From assembly GCA_019636515.1 (NCBI GenBank), contig JAHBXI010000002.1, positions 62,001 to 126,000 on the forward strand: 64,000 nt of DNA, written 5' to 3'. The position numbers were made by a program, and so were the translations under genes. Source of the DNA: Phycisphaeraceae bacterium. GTDB taxonomy: Bacteria; Planctomycetota; Phycisphaerae; Phycisphaerales; UBA1924. The notes beneath the pieces are model-generated. The model was not told where the DNA came from. It searched no databases and saw nothing but the letters and a program-made list of their open reading frames with translations. Position 1 is the first letter of the stretch; each line of letters starts with the position of its first letter. Shown here one piece after another: positions 10,521-19,555 of the stretch.

Positions 10521-10552
10521 GGTTTGCAAACCGATCGGACTTGCGGTATGTT
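10521..10552 (+). promoter_or_regulatory. Sigma70-like promoter with palindrome over -35, for the secretin gene
   Basis: The -35 element TTGCAA (10524-10529) and the -10 element TATGTT (10547-10552) are separated by 17 bp. The -35 box is inside a perfect 12-bp palindrome, ggtttgcaaacc (10521-10532), which could be an operator. Transcription would give a leader of about 465 nt before the ATG at 11026. Confidence 0.45.
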
Positions 10553-11025
10553 CCCGACTCCGAAAGGTGGTTCGAAGGCCTGCGCATCGCGCGCCGATGC
10601 AGATGGGACGATGGCCCCGCCGCGGATCGGGTTTGACGGATGTGAGATGACCGGATCGATCCGTTGGCATGCAACGGCGGGCGGTCGTGGTCGAAGTCCC
10701 GATTTCAAGAAAGCGATGCGCCAGCGGCTTGTGGCGGCGAGACAGGGTGGGTAGGCTTGCGGCCCTTCGCCGGGATGAAGCCGCGTGGGGGAGCGTGGGG
10801 TGGGTGGAATACGCGGCGGAGCCGTTTGGTCGTGGGGCGTTCGCGCCGACACGTTCGTTCCGGTTTCAAGGAACGCCGTTTCACGCGAGCGAGTTGGAAG
10901 TTGGACGGATGACGCGATGAGTCCGCCGTGGCACCGCCCTTCGGGAGTGTCGGAGACGACTCGACGGTCGGAGACGATTGGCCAACGACCGGTGAAGGCA
11001 CCGGCAGCGACGCTTGGAGACGCAG
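10553..11025 (+). other. Long G-rich non-coding leader of the secretin gene
   Basis: There is no convincing gene between 10450 and 11025. The plus strand is rich in G and GA/GT runs, and short frames such as 10664-10912 are Arg/Trp/Gly-rich with no start context. It contains a direct repeat, gtcggagacgactc / gtcggagacgattg (near 10950-10980). It may act as a structured 5' UTR. It does not match any RNA family I can recognise. Confidence 0.4.
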
Positions 11026-14000
11026 ATGAACCGCACCAGCGCCCGTATGACCCGTTCGATGATGGCGTGCGCGACCGCGTTCGGCGGGGTTTTCTTCGCC
11101 GTCACGCCCGCATCCCTGGCCCAGAACGCCGGCACCACCGATTCGATCGGCCGAGCCGTGGCCGGGCCAACGACCGCCGATTCGATTGAGCGGGCATCAA
11201 GACTCATTGGCGAGGGAATGGTCGTCCGGGGTCGGGCGATACTGGTCGGCCTCGCCGACGCGGGCCGGGCGCAGGCCCTGACCGATGCGGAGCGGACACG
11301 GGCCGCGTCCCTGCTCGGCATCGCCAACTCGAAACTCGCTCAACTCGATCCCCTCGAACTGAGCCTCCAGAAGGCCGAAGTCGCCCTCGACGAGAGCGAC
11401 CTGCGCACCGCCGAACGCCACGCCGCCAGGGTTCGACAATCCTCGCTTCTGACGCCCGAGCAGCGGTCCCGTGCCGACGCGGTCGCCGAGGCGGTCATCC
11501 AGACGCGCGAAGGGCTTGCCCCCAAGGCGCCCGCGATCATCTCCCAGGCCGCCGCCGACCTCCGCGAAGGCCGGGTGGCGCAGGCTCGGGCAGCACTCGA
11601 TTCGCTCTTTCGCTCGGGCGTGAGCATCCCCGAGAATCTCCAGTCGATCGCCGACGATTGCCGGACGAGGATCATCGCGATCGAGCAAGGACTCGACCCG
11701 ATTTCCGGCGTTCATGGGTCCGGGTCGGTCGGCTTTGCTCCCGCCGTCCTCTCACCCGTCGCCTCGCAGCCCGCCGACGACGCGGCGGATCCACAGCCCG
11801 CCGACCCGGTGGCCGACGCTCGGCGATTCGAGGCCACCAATCTTCTGGTCGAGGCGGACAAGGCGTTCGAGTCCGGCCGCTTCAACGAGGCCGTTACCCG
11901 CTATGGGCAATTGCTGGCGGGCTATCGCGAATTCCTCTCCGCCGACCAGGCCGCCCACGTCGAGCAGCGGATCACGCAGGCGAGACTCAAACTCGACACC
12001 GGCCCCCGTGATCCCCTGGGCGACGTGGTCAAGGGCCGCACGCTCGTCAAGCAGCAGACCCTGGCCGAGTTCAGCAACCAACTCGCCCAGTCGAAGGCCG
12101 CCCTGGCGACGGGGGACACGGCCCGCGCCAGGGAACTGGCGGCCGGCGCCCGCTTCACGCTCAACAACGGCCGCGACAATTTCTCCGATGCCGAACTCGA
12201 AACGCTCAATCGCCAGGTCACCGACACCATGTCCGAGATCGAGGTCCGCACGCAGGAATTGATCCGACTCGAGCAGGACACCCGGTCGCGTGAACTGGCC
12301 GACCGTGCCAGCCGCGCCCAGGCCGACATCGCCCGCGACCGTGAAAACAAGATCCGAGAGCACCTCCTCCGCGCCCGCGACCTGCAGCGTGAGATGAAGT
12401 ACCGCGAGGCCCTGCAGGTGGTCGACCAGATTCTTTTCCTCGACCCCATCAACCCCGCGGGGTTGATCCTGCGTGACATCATCGAGGATGCCCACATCTA
12501 CACGAGTTTCCACCGTATCCGCGACGATCAGTCCAGTTCCTACGCCCTGCAGGCGCTTGACAACGAGCGGGCGATGATCGCCCCCGAGTCGATCATCAAT
12601 TACCCGACGGACTGGCCCGCCACCAGCGCTCGCCGCGGTGAACCGATCCAGTTCGCGGAGACCCCCGAGGACCGGCGCGTCCGGGGCGTGCTCGAGTCGC
12701 GGCGCATCCCCGTCTCGTTCCGTAACAACACCCTCCGGGACGTCCTGGGGTTCTTCCAGACGGTGTCGAACCTCGACGTGGACATCGACTGGCCCTCTCT
12801 TGAAAGCATCGGCATCACGGAGGACACCCCCGTTTCGCTGGAACTTCGAAACGTCGTCCTGCGCTCGGTCCTCGACCGGGTCATGGCCAAGATCGGCGAT
12901 GACAACAACCGGGCCGGGTGGGAGATTTCCGACGGCGTCCTGCGGATCGCCTCCGAGCAACTCCTGCGCAAAAACACCGTCACTCTCGTCTACGACATCC
13001 GCGACCTCTTGCTCGAGGTCCCCGACTACACCAACGCCCCCGAGTTCGATCTCCAGTCCGTCCTCCAAAGCACCGGCCAGGGCGGCGGGGGCGGCGGCCA
13101 GAGCCCGTTCCGAGATACCAACCAGGATCGCGGCCAGGATGCCCGCCGTCCGCTCCAGGACAGGACCAACGACCTCCTCGACATCATCCAGCAGAACGTG
13201 GACCCGGAAGGGTGGATTGATGCGGGCGGCACCACGGGGCGCGTCCAGTCCCTCAACGGGAACCTCATCATCACCAACACGCCCAAGAACCACCAGGCGA
13301 TCGACGGCCTGCTCCGCAAACTGCGCGAGGTCCGGGCGATGCAGATCAACGTCGAGTCCAGGTTCCTGCTCGTCAATACCGAGTTCTTTGAGCAGATCGG
13401 GTTCGACATCGACGTCTACTTCAATGCGAACAACAACCAGGTCCGCGCCGCCCGCGCCAACGACCCGACCATCCAGGCCTCCGATTTCTTCGCCAACAAC
13501 GGGAGTCTGAACCGGGCGGTCACCGGATCCGGGATCGATACCGACGGCGACGGCAACGTCGATACCTTTGTCACCCAGGGCGTCGTCAACCCCAGGCCAT
13601 GGTCGCCGATCGGCGTGAGCCAGAACTCATCGCAACTCGCGTCATCCCTGATCCCCAGGGAAGGCTTTGTCGGAGACATCCTGTCCGGAACGCCCGCCCC
13701 CGCCCTGGGAATCGCCGGACAGTTCCTGGACGACATCCAGGTCGATTTCCTTATCCAGGCCACGCAGGCCGATCGCCGATCGGTTCGCCTGACCGCCCCG
13801 CGTCTGACGTTCACCAACGGCCAGGTCTCCAACATCTACGTGGCCACCCAGACCGCCTTCGTCTCCGACCTTACCCCGATTGTCTCCGATTCGGCCGTTG
13901 GTTTCGATCCTCAGTTGGCGACCCTCAACGAGGGTGTCGTCATGCTCCTCGAGGGGACGATTTCCTCGGACCGCCGGTACGTCACCCTGAACGTCGATGT

Positions 14001-14385
14001 CGCCGTCTCCAAACTCGAAGGCTTCCAGAACCGGGCCGTCACCGCCGTCGCGGGTGGTCAGTTGGTCAGTTCCGCCGACACGCAGTCGTTCATCCAGGCC
14101 CCGACCGTGACCGTCACTCGGGTCCAGACCACGGTCACCGTCCCGGACCAGGGAACCATCCTGATCGGCGGTCAGAGGCTCATCAACGAGGTCGAAGCCG
14201 AGACGGGCGTTCCCGTCCTATCCAAGATCCCGATCCTCAACCGGTTCTTCTCCAACCGCATCCAGGTCAAGGAGGAGCAGACCCTCATCGTCCTCATCAA
14301 GCCCACCATTCTCATCCAGAACGAGGAAGAAGAACGAAACTTCCCCGGACTGGCCGACACGATCCGCGCGGGGCTTGGCGGCTGA
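11026..14385 (+). CDS. Giant secretin (type II/III secretion or type IV pilus family) with TPR-like N-terminal half
   Basis: Secretins form the outer-membrane gate for type II secretion or type IV pili. The 1119-residue precursor starts with a signal peptide (near residues 10-35, ending SLAQNA). About 500 residues of helical, TPR-like repeats follow (RFNEAVTRYGQLLAGYREF; KYREALQVVDQILFLDPINP). An STN/N-domain region reads IPVSFRNNTLRDVLGFFQTV (near 565). The C-terminal secretin beta-domain includes GTILIGGQRLINEVEAETGV and VPVLSKIPILNRFFSN and ends QTLIVLIKPTIL. A Gly-rich loop (GQGGGGGGQS) sits before the last N-domain. The ATG at 11026 has TGGAGA 5 nt upstream; an in-frame TTG at 11014 is less likely. 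A strong terminator follows. No other secretion-machine gene is adjacent. Confidence 0.9.
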   Translation: MNRTSARMTRSMMACATAFGGVFFAVTPASLAQNAGTTDSIGRAVAGPTTADSIERASRLIGEGMVVRGRAILVGLADAGRAQALTDAERTRAASLLGIANSKLAQLDPLELSLQKAEVALDESDLRTAERHAARVRQSSLLTPEQRSRADAVAEAVIQTREGLAPKAPAIISQAAADLREGRVAQARAALDSLFRSGVSIPENLQSIADDCRTRIIAIEQGLDPISGVHGSGSVGFAPAVLSPVASQPADDAADPQPADPVADARRFEATNLLVEADKAFESGRFNEAVTRYGQLLAGYREFLSADQAAHVEQRITQARLKLDTGPRDPLGDVVKGRTLVKQQTLAEFSNQLAQSKAALATGDTARARELAAGARFTLNNGRDNFSDAELETLNRQVTDTMSEIEVRTQELIRLEQDTRSRELADRASRAQADIARDRENKIREHLLRARDLQREMKYREALQVVDQILFLDPINPAGLILRDIIEDAHIYTSFHRIRDDQSSSYALQALDNERAMIAPESIINYPTDWPATSARRGEPIQFAETPEDRRVRGVLESRRIPVSFRNNTLRDVLGFFQTVSNLDVDIDWPSLESIGITEDTPVSLELRNVVLRSVLDRVMAKIGDDNNRAGWEISDGVLRIASEQLLRKNTVTLVYDIRDLLLEVPDYTNAPEFDLQSVLQSTGQGGGGGGQSPFRDTNQDRGQDARRPLQDRTNDLLDIIQQNVDPEGWIDAGGTTGRVQSLNGNLIITNTPKNHQAIDGLLRKLREVRAMQINVESRFLLVNTEFFEQIGFDIDVYFNANNNQVRAARANDPTIQASDFFANNGSLNRAVTGSGIDTDGDGNVDTFVTQGVVNPRPWSPIGVSQNSSQLASSLIPREGFVGDILSGTPAPALGIAGQFLDDIQVDFLIQATQADRRSVRLTAPRLTFTNGQVSNIYVATQTAFVSDLTPIVSDSAVGFDPQLATLNEGVVMLLEGTISSDRRYVTLNVDVAVSKLEGFQNRAVTAVAGGQLVSSADTQSFIQAPTVTVTRVQTTVTVPDQGTILIGGQRLINEVEAETGVPVLSKIPILNRFFSNRIQVKEEQTLIVLIKPTILIQNEEEERNFPGLADTIRAGLGG

Positions 14386-14410
14386 GTTCGCACCCACGTT
14401 CGACCCTTCC

Positions 14411-14440
14411 GGCCCGAACCCTCCGTTCGGGCCTTTTTTA
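14411..14440 (+). terminator. Rho-independent terminator after the secretin gene
   Basis: A perfect 9-bp stem ggcccgaac / gttcgggcc (14411-14419 with 14425-14433) closes a 5-nt loop and is followed by a run of seven T. It lies 25 bp after the secretin stop codon. Confidence 0.93.
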
Positions 14441-14589
14441 TCGCCGCGGGCAACCCCGTCCCCGGCAAGCCGGGTCCGGCATTCCATCCCGGGCGACGTT
14501 CCCCCGGTTCGACGGCTACCCTGTCGGGCCTCGCGGGATTCGGCTCAACCGCCGCTCTCCCGCCTCGTGTCGATCAGGAGACCGTGTCG

Positions 14590-14955
14590 ATGCAAAGCAA
14601 GGACTCTCGCCTCCGCGTCCGAAGGATCGACAACATCACGCAGGTCGAGTTCATTGACCGCAACATCCTCGACGAAGGGAACATCCAGGCGATCGCCGAG
14701 GAAATCGCCCGGCTGATCGAGTCCGATCCTTCGCCCCGCCTGCTCATCTGCTTCCAGAACGTCGATCACCTCTCCTCCGCCGCCCTGGGCGCCCTGATCA
14801 CGATCAACAACAAGGTCCGTGATCGCCGGGGGCAGCTGCGGCTCTCGAACATCGATCCGCAGATCCAGGAAGTCTTCGCCATCACCCGGCTCACCAAGAT
14901 TTTCCAGATTCACGAGACCGCCGAGGAGGCGATCCGTAGTTTCAAGCCCGCCTGA
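14590..14955 (+). CDS. STAS-domain anti-anti-sigma factor-like protein (RsbV/SpoIIAA type)
   Basis: The 121-residue single-domain protein has the STAS fold pattern: a beta-strand VRRIDNITQVEFIDRNIL, then LLICFQNVDHLSSAALGALI, where the Ser pair matches the serine phosphorylated in RsbV/SpoIIAA. In partner switching the unphosphorylated form captures the anti-sigma kinase. The ATG at 14590 lies 9 nt after GGAG and was preferred to a GTG at 14584. The next gene, 98 bp on, encodes a matching HATPase protein, which supports the pair. A SpoIIE-type phosphatase that could complete the switch is at 53073-54800. No sigma-factor gene is nearby. Confidence 0.85.
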   Translation: MQSKDSRLRVRRIDNITQVEFIDRNILDEGNIQAIAEEIARLIESDPSPRLLICFQNVDHLSSAALGALITINNKVRDRRGQLRLSNIDPQIQEVFAITRLTKIFQIHETAEEAIRSFKPA

Positions 14956-15053
14956 TGCCGGCGACGCGCCGTGGCCCCGGCGCCGGGACCGCGACCGCGC
15001 GATGACGGATCCGCGAAGGCCTGCCACGCCCCGGCGCCGGATCGCATACCTCG

Positions 15054-15500
15054 ATGACCCACGATCAGCAACCGATGACCGAGTCCGCCTCGCTCAGCGT
15101 CGCCAACGACCGGGTGCAGATCGACCGCGCCATCGAGCAGGTCGCCGCCGCGCTCGACCGATTCGGATACGACAAGGCCTCCCGCTTTGCCGTGAAACTC
15201 TCTCTCCAGGAAGGGTTGGCCAACGCCATCTTCCACGGACACAAGGACCTTCCGCCCGCCACGCCGGTTCGCCTTGAGTACAGCGTTTCCCCTTCCGAGG
15301 TGCGCCTCTCCATCTCCGATCAGGGACCTGGATTCGATCCCGGGTCCGTCCCCGATCCAACGCTCGACGAGAACCTGGAACGCCCGTGCGGCCGCGGCAT
15401 CATGCTCATACGCTCGTACATGACCGAGGTCTCCTACGGCCCGGGGGGCAATCGCGTGGACATGCGCTACGCCCGCCCCTCCGCCGCGACATCGCCGTAG
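15054..15500 (+). CDS. RsbW-like ATP-binding serine kinase / anti-sigma factor
   Basis: The 148-residue protein is a stand-alone GHKL ATPase of the HATPase_c_2 type. Motifs are the N-box LQEGLANAIFHGHKD (near residue 58), G1 ISDQGPGFDP (near 93) and G2 GRGIMLIRSYMTEVSYG. Such proteins bind and inhibit a sigma factor or other target and phosphorylate the STAS partner. The STAS gene immediately upstream supports that role. Two in-frame ATGs (15054, 15075) are possible. Without an adjacent sigma gene the final target is unknown. Confidence 0.88.
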   Translation: MTHDQQPMTESASLSVANDRVQIDRAIEQVAAALDRFGYDKASRFAVKLSLQEGLANAIFHGHKDLPPATPVRLEYSVSPSEVRLSISDQGPGFDPGSVPDPTLDENLERPCGRGIMLIRSYMTEVSYGPGGNRVDMRYARPSAATSP

Positions 15501-15576
15501 TGAGCAGCCCATAGAAACGGCTCGGAGCCACGGATCCCGCAAGGCATGCGATGGACGGAAATCGCTACGCCGCGCC

Positions 15577-15582
15577 TATACT
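15577..15582 (+). promoter_or_regulatory. Possible -10 element for the isc operon
   Basis: TATACT lies 49 bp before the iscS ATG in a distinctly AT-richer patch (ggaatgattctaatccgc follows). The hexamer 17 bp upstream (gacgga) is a poor -35 match, so an activator or different sigma factor may be needed. The partly symmetrical ggaat...aatcc just downstream is a weak operator candidate. Confidence 0.35.
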
Positions 15583-15631
15583 GGAATGATTCTAATCCGC
15601 AATTAAAGACACCGTTGTCCAGAGGATCCCG

Positions 15632-16888
15632 ATGGATACACCCCGCCTGCCCATCTATCTCGACCACGCCGCCACGACGCCCTGCGATCCCAGGGTCGTG
15701 GAGGCCATGCTCCCGTATTTCACCGAGCGCTTCGGGAATCCCGGGAGCCGCAACCACCAGTTTGGATGGAACGCCGAGGAGGCGGTCGACCTGGCCCGGG
15801 AGCGTGTCGCCGCGCTGCTCGGGGCCAACGAGAAGGAAGTCATCTTCACGTCGGGCTCGACCGAGAGCAACAACATCGCCATCCGCGGGGCGGCCCTGAT
15901 GTACGAGAAGGCCCCGATGAACGCGGCGCCATCCGGGGCGGGGGGGCGTGGGCACATCATCACCAACACGATCGAGCACAAGGCGGTGCTGGATCCGTGC
16001 AAGCGCCTCCAGAAAGAGGGATTCGACGTCACCTTCCTCGATCCCGGTTCCGACGGGATCATCACGGCCGAGATGGTCCGCGCGGCGATGCGCCCGGACA
16101 CCATCCTGTGTACGGTGATGTGGGCCAACAACGAAATCGGAGTCATCAACGACATCCCCGGGATCGGCGCGTTGTGCAAGGAGCGCGGCGTGATATTCCA
16201 CACCGACGCCACGCAGTGGGTCGGCAAGATGCCCACCGACGTCGAGGCGGCCGGGGTTGACCTTTTAAGCCTCTCGGCCCACAAGATGTACGGCCCCAAG
16301 GGCGTTGGCGCGCTGTACGTCCGCCGACGCAAGCCGCGCGTCCGCCTCACGCCGCTGGTCGACGGCGGGGGGCAGGAGCGGGGATTTCGGTCAGGGACGC
16401 TGAACGTGACGGGGATCGTCGGGCTGGGCAAGGCGGCGGAGATCGCCAGGGACCAGATGGAGTCCGACGGCCGCCGACTGCTCGCTCTGCGGACAAGGCT
16501 GGAATCGCAGGTCACCTCGCGGCTCGACAGCACGCAGGTCAACGGGCATCCGCACAAGCGACTCCCGCACCTCACGAACATCTCGTTCGGGTTTGTCGAG
16601 GGCGAGAGCCTGATGATGGCGTGCAAGGAGATCGCGTGCTCGTCGGGATCGGCCTGCACGAGCGCGTCGCTCGAGCCCAGTTACGTGCTCAAGTCGATCG
16701 GCGTCGGCGACGAACTGGCGCACAGTTCGCTCCGGCTCTCGCTCGGCCGCGGCACCACCGACGCGGAGATCGAGTTCACGATCGAGAAGATCGTCACCGC
16801 GGTGAAGAAACTCCGCGAACTCTCGCCCCTGTACGACATGCACAAGGAAGGCATCGACCTCTCGAAAGTCGAATGGGCGCACCACTGA
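15632..16888 (+). CDS. iscS: Cysteine desulfurase IscS
   Basis: IscS is a PLP enzyme that removes sulfur from cysteine and delivers it as persulfide to the IscU scaffold. The 418-residue protein has the N-terminal [18 protein letters not shown], the substrate region [15 protein letters not shown], the PLP-lysine [17 protein letters not shown] (near residue 215) and the mobile active-site loop [19 protein letters not shown], in which Cys carries the persulfide. An ~8-residue Gly/Ala insertion lies at [14 protein letters not shown] Shine-Dalgarno is 5 nt before the ATG. iscU follows after 44 bp and iscA further on, forming a short ISC operon without iscR, hscAB or fdx. Confidence 0.96.
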   Translation: MDTPRLPIYLDHAATTPCDPRVVEAMLPYFTERFGNPGSRNHQFGWNAEEAVDLARERVAALLGANEKEVIFTSGSTESNNIAIRGAALMYEKAPMNAAPSGAGGRGHIITNTIEHKAVLDPCKRLQKEGFDVTFLDPGSDGIITAEMVRAAMRPDTILCTVMWANNEIGVINDIPGIGALCKERGVIFHTDATQWVGKMPTDVEAAGVDLLSLSAHKMYGPKGVGALYVRRRKPRVRLTPLVDGGGQERGFRSGTLNVTGIVGLGKAAEIARDQMESDGRRLLALRTRLESQVTSRLDSTQVNGHPHKRLPHLTNISFGFVEGESLMMACKEIACSSGSACTSASLEPSYVLKSIGVGDELAHSSLRLSLGRGTTDAEIEFTIEKIVTAVKKLRELSPLYDMHKEGIDLSKVEWAHH

Positions 16889-16932
16889 CCGGGCGGATCG
16901 GCCGAGAATCACCGAGCACATGGAGACTCGAC

Positions 16933-17382
16933 ATGGCGTACGGACCCAAGATCATCGACCACTATGAAAACCCGCGCAACGTCGGGTCCTTCGGGACCCA
17001 GTCCGAGATCAAGACCCGCAAGGATGTCGGCGTCGGATTGGTCGGCGCGCCCGAATGCGGCGACGTGATGCAACTGCAGATCAAGGTCAACGACTCGACC
17101 GGCGTCATCGAGGACGCCCGGTTCAAGTGCTTTGGCTGCGGGTCGGCGATCGCCAGTTCCTCCCTGGCGACCGAGTGGCTCAAGGGAAAGTCGCTCGACG
17201 ATGCCGAACGGATCAAGAACACCCAGATCGTCGAGGAACTCAGCCTCCCGCCCGTCAAGATCCACTGCTCGGTCCTGGCCGAGGATGCCATCCACGCCGC
17301 CATCAACGATTACCGTGCCAAGAACGGCCTGTCTCCAGCGGCCCCCGGTAGCGCTGCCGCCTCGATCGCCCCGTCACGCTGA
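16933..17382 (+). CDS. iscU: Fe-S cluster assembly scaffold IscU
   Basis: The 149-residue scaffold builds [2Fe-2S] clusters from IscS sulfur. Its three ligand cysteines are visible in VGAPECGDVMQL, FKCFGCGSAIASSS and IHCSVLAEDAI. It also has the LPPVK motif that binds the chaperone HscA, which separates IscU from SufU. The N-terminus YGPKIIDHYENPRNVG is standard. The C-terminus adds about 20 Ala/Pro/Ser residues. The ATG has TGGAGA 6 nt upstream. Confidence 0.95.
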   Translation: MAYGPKIIDHYENPRNVGSFGTQSEIKTRKDVGVGLVGAPECGDVMQLQIKVNDSTGVIEDARFKCFGCGSAIASSSLATEWLKGKSLDDAERIKNTQIVEELSLPPVKIHCSVLAEDAIHAAINDYRAKNGLSPAAPGSAAASIAPSR

Positions 17383-17470
17383 CGTCGGGGTGACCGCACT
17401 GGCGCGATCCCCCCGGCGTATGATTCATGTCGATTGGCCCAGGGCCGAAGACCTCGACGGCGAGGGGGCA

Positions 17471-17483
17471 CAACATTTTGTTG
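17471..17483. promoter_or_regulatory. Short palindrome upstream of the A-type carrier gene
   Basis: caacattttgttg is a perfect 5-bp inverted repeat around ttt, 16 bp before the ATG and just upstream of the AAGGAG ribosome-binding site. It could be a small operator or a weak hairpin; there is no independent support. Confidence 0.3.
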
Positions 17484-17499
17484 AGCAAGGAGTTGAACC

Positions 17500-17874
17500 A
17501 TGTCCACGACCGCGACCACGACCCAGAGCCAGACGTCGCAGGGCGGCGTACTTCTGACCGAGACCGCCGCCCGCGAGATCAAGACCATTATCCAGCAGCA
17601 GGAACTCGACGCCGAGAAGGTTCGCCTGCGTGTCGGCGTCAAGGGCGGAGGGTGTTCGGGTTTTAGTTATATACTCGACCTGACCGAAACCCAGAAGGAA
17701 ACCGATGAGGCCTTCGAGAGGCACGGGATCACGGTCATCTGTGACCCCAAGAGCCTTTTATATTTGAACGGCGTCACCATCGACTTTCGCGACGAGATCA
17801 TGGGCCGGGGCTTTGTCTTCAACAACCCCAACGCCACGTCGACCTGCGGGTGCGGATCGAGTTTCCACGCCTGA
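17500..17874 (+). CDS. iscA: A-type Fe-S carrier (IscA/ErpA family)
   Basis: The 124-residue protein transfers Fe-S clusters from the scaffold to apo-targets. It has the three conserved cysteines: one in KGGGCSGFSYIL (near residue 50) and the C-terminal pair in STCGCGSSF. A ~17-residue Thr/Ser/Gln-rich N-terminal extension precedes the domain. AAGGAG sits 7 nt before the ATG. It follows iscU by 117 bp on the same strand. IscA and ErpA cannot be separated by sequence reading alone. Confidence 0.92.
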   Translation: MSTTATTTQSQTSQGGVLLTETAAREIKTIIQQQELDAEKVRLRVGVKGGGCSGFSYILDLTETQKETDEAFERHGITVICDPKSLLYLNGVTIDFRDEIMGRGFVFNNPNATSTCGCGSSFHA

Positions 17875-17917
17875 CCAGTTCGGAGCGACGCCGGCGGTCA
17901 ATCGTATTTTGTTTGGA

Positions 17918-17947
17918 TTGCGGATCAGCCCGGCTTCGTTGTATCCT
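17918..17947 (+). promoter_or_regulatory. Possible sigma70-like promoter for the ACT protein
   Basis: TTGCGG (17918-17923) and TATCCT (17942-17947) are spaced by 18 bp in the only AT-rich patch of a 358-bp gene-free stretch. The predicted transcript would carry a ~280-nt leader. Confidence 0.35.
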
Positions 17948-18232
17948 GCGCATGCATGATCCGAAAACCCAGGTCGGGTTCTCGGTCGTGTTCTTGCGGT
18001 CGCGGGCTTGGGGATCGGCATCCGGACACGTGGACCAGATGGCGTTTCTTGGTCGCGCGGCCCTCGGGCGGTTGTGTACGCGGTATCGAGGTCGGCTGGG
18101 CGCTTCCGTTGCCCGGCCGCAGCCCGGACGCGTTTCGCCTTGCCGCGCGAGAGACGGACTTGGAGGGCGCGCGACGAGGCGTGCCCGGTCGAAGGTGCGG
18201 CGACCGTCGTTGCGACGGATCGGAAGGACGCG
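17948..18232 (+). other. G-rich non-coding leader of the ACT-domain gene
   Basis: No supportable gene lies between 17875 and 18232. The frames that cross it are Arg/Gly-rich. The plus strand is rich in ggtcgg-type runs and could fold extensively. No known riboswitch core was recognised. Confidence 0.35.
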
Positions 18233-18727
18233 ATGAGCCAGGCCGCGACGCCTCTTGGTACGTCGATGAATTACGCGCCGCCGACCGTGACGCAGTTCAG
18301 CGTCTTCCTGGTGAACAAGGTCGGCAAACTCTTCGACCTGGTGGAACTGTTCGACAACTCTCCATGCCAGGTCTGCGCGATCTCCGTGCACGAGGCCAGC
18401 GACCACGCCGTGGTTCGCGTCATCACCAGCAACGCCTCGGCCGCGCGGGAACTGCTCCGAAAGCACGGCCTGCCGTTTTCCGAGAAGGACGTCCTGGTGG
18501 TTGAACTCTCCCGGGGCAAGTCGCTCGCGCAGTTGTGCCTGAGCCTGCTGAGCGCGGAACTGTTCATCCAGTTTGCGTACCCGTTGATGCACAGGCCCAA
18601 CGGGACCGCCACCATCGCCCTGGCGGTCGACGACCTGACCCTCGGCGGGCAGATCCTGCGGCGCAAGGACTTCCGCCTGTTCGGGGAGGCCGACCTGCCG
18701 GGCCACCCCAACGCGTCAGCCCACTGA
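18233..18727 (+). CDS. Tandem ACT-domain protein
   Basis: The 164-residue protein appears to be two ACT modules, the small-molecule (often amino acid) sensing fold. The first begins TQFSVFLVNKVGKLFDLVEL and has ISVHEASDHAVVRVITSNAS. The second begins FIQFAYPLMHRPNGTATIAL and has VDDLTLGGQILRRKDFRLFG. Stand-alone ACT proteins of this layout are usually annotated as amino-acid-binding regulators of unknown partner. GGAAGG lies 6 nt before the ATG. Its stop overlaps the convergent NUDIX gene by 12 bp. Confidence 0.78.
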   Translation: MSQAATPLGTSMNYAPPTVTQFSVFLVNKVGKLFDLVELFDNSPCQVCAISVHEASDHAVVRVITSNASAARELLRKHGLPFSEKDVLVVELSRGKSLAQLCLSLLSAELFIQFAYPLMHRPNGTATIALAVDDLTLGGQILRRKDFRLFGEADLPGHPNASAH

Positions 18728-19555
18728 AATCCCAGGATCATCCCCGGGTCCCGCGACCGGCCCGCGATCCACCCAGCCCAGGTAGCGAAAGATCGCCCGC
18801 GTGGGAGGGGAGACGATCGACCCTTCCCGGGCGTCGAGCGTCGGGATCTCCCGGACGGGTTTCCACTCGACACGCCGGTGTTCCCAGTCGCGTTCGCCCA
18901 TCCGCGCGATGACCTGGGCGAGCGGGTCGGCGATGCGAACGTCGATGAGCACGTCGAATCCCCCGGCGTACGAATCGTCGCAGACGCCCGCGATCCGGCA
19001 GGACGGCGGATGGATCTCAAGCCCGGCTTCTTCACGGGCTTCCTGGCGGAGGTGGTCGATCAGGTCCGAGATGGCCGGCGCCGATCCGTGATGGTCCGGC
19101 CGGGGCACCCCGCCGCCGGGGATGACTTCCCACATATCGCCGTAGTTGCGCACGCTCGGCGACCGCAAGCCAAGCAGCACGTGTTCCTGGCCCGAAGCGT
19201 CGCGAGCGGTGATGACGCCGCGCACGGCGAGCATCCAGGTTCCCGCCCCGACCCTCGGCCGCACGGCGTAACGGCTGTAGTCGTCCGCCGCGACGTGGAT
19301 CACCCCGGCCGCTGGTTCAAAGGCCCGGACTCCCCAGATCGGACCGTCGTGGAGCCGGGGGTTCGCAGCGCACAACTCCCGCCACCGCACGGAGAGTCGG
19401 GGATCCTCGGGGATCGGGTCCGCGCCGATCGGCTCGATGATGACCGGTTCGGATGAACCCGCCGGCGGCCGCCACACCCGCACCGGGCCGAACGTGACGT
19501 CGGGCTCCGACGGGGGGCCACGCAGAGGGAGGTGGGTCCATGCCCCGGCGGTCAT
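18716..19555 (-). CDS. NUDIX hydrolase with long N-terminal domain
   Basis: NUDIX enzymes cleave nucleoside diphosphates linked to another group. The NUDIX box is visible from GGGVPRPD to LRQEAREEAGLE near residue 185, with an insertion of about 10 residues inside the usual 23-residue signature; the key REAxEE-G part is intact. The 280-residue protein has about 130 residues before the NUDIX fold, including WRELCAANPRLHDGPIWGVR, so it resembles large NUDIX proteins of unknown substrate. The start codon ATGA overlaps the stop of the upstream ybaB gene, so the two are translationally coupled. Confidence 0.8.
   Translation of the reverse strand: MTAGAWTHLPLRGPPSEPDVTFGPVRVWRPPAGSSEPVIIEPIGADPIPEDPRLSVRWRELCAANPRLHDGPIWGVRAFEPAAGVIHVAADDYSRYAVRPRVGAGTWMLAVRGVITARDASGQEHVLLGLRSPSVRNYGDMWEVIPGGGVPRPDHHGSAPAISDLIDHLRQEAREEAGLEIHPPSCRIAGVCDDSYAGGFDVLIDVRIADPLAQVIARMGERDWEHRRVEWKPVREIPTLDAREGSIVSPPTRAIFRYLGWVDRGPVAGPGDDPGISVG

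Noticed and set aside
10664..10912. Short plus-strand frame in the secretin leader
   Set aside because: Gly/Arg/Trp-rich product with no ribosome site and no codon bias; better read as leader RNA.
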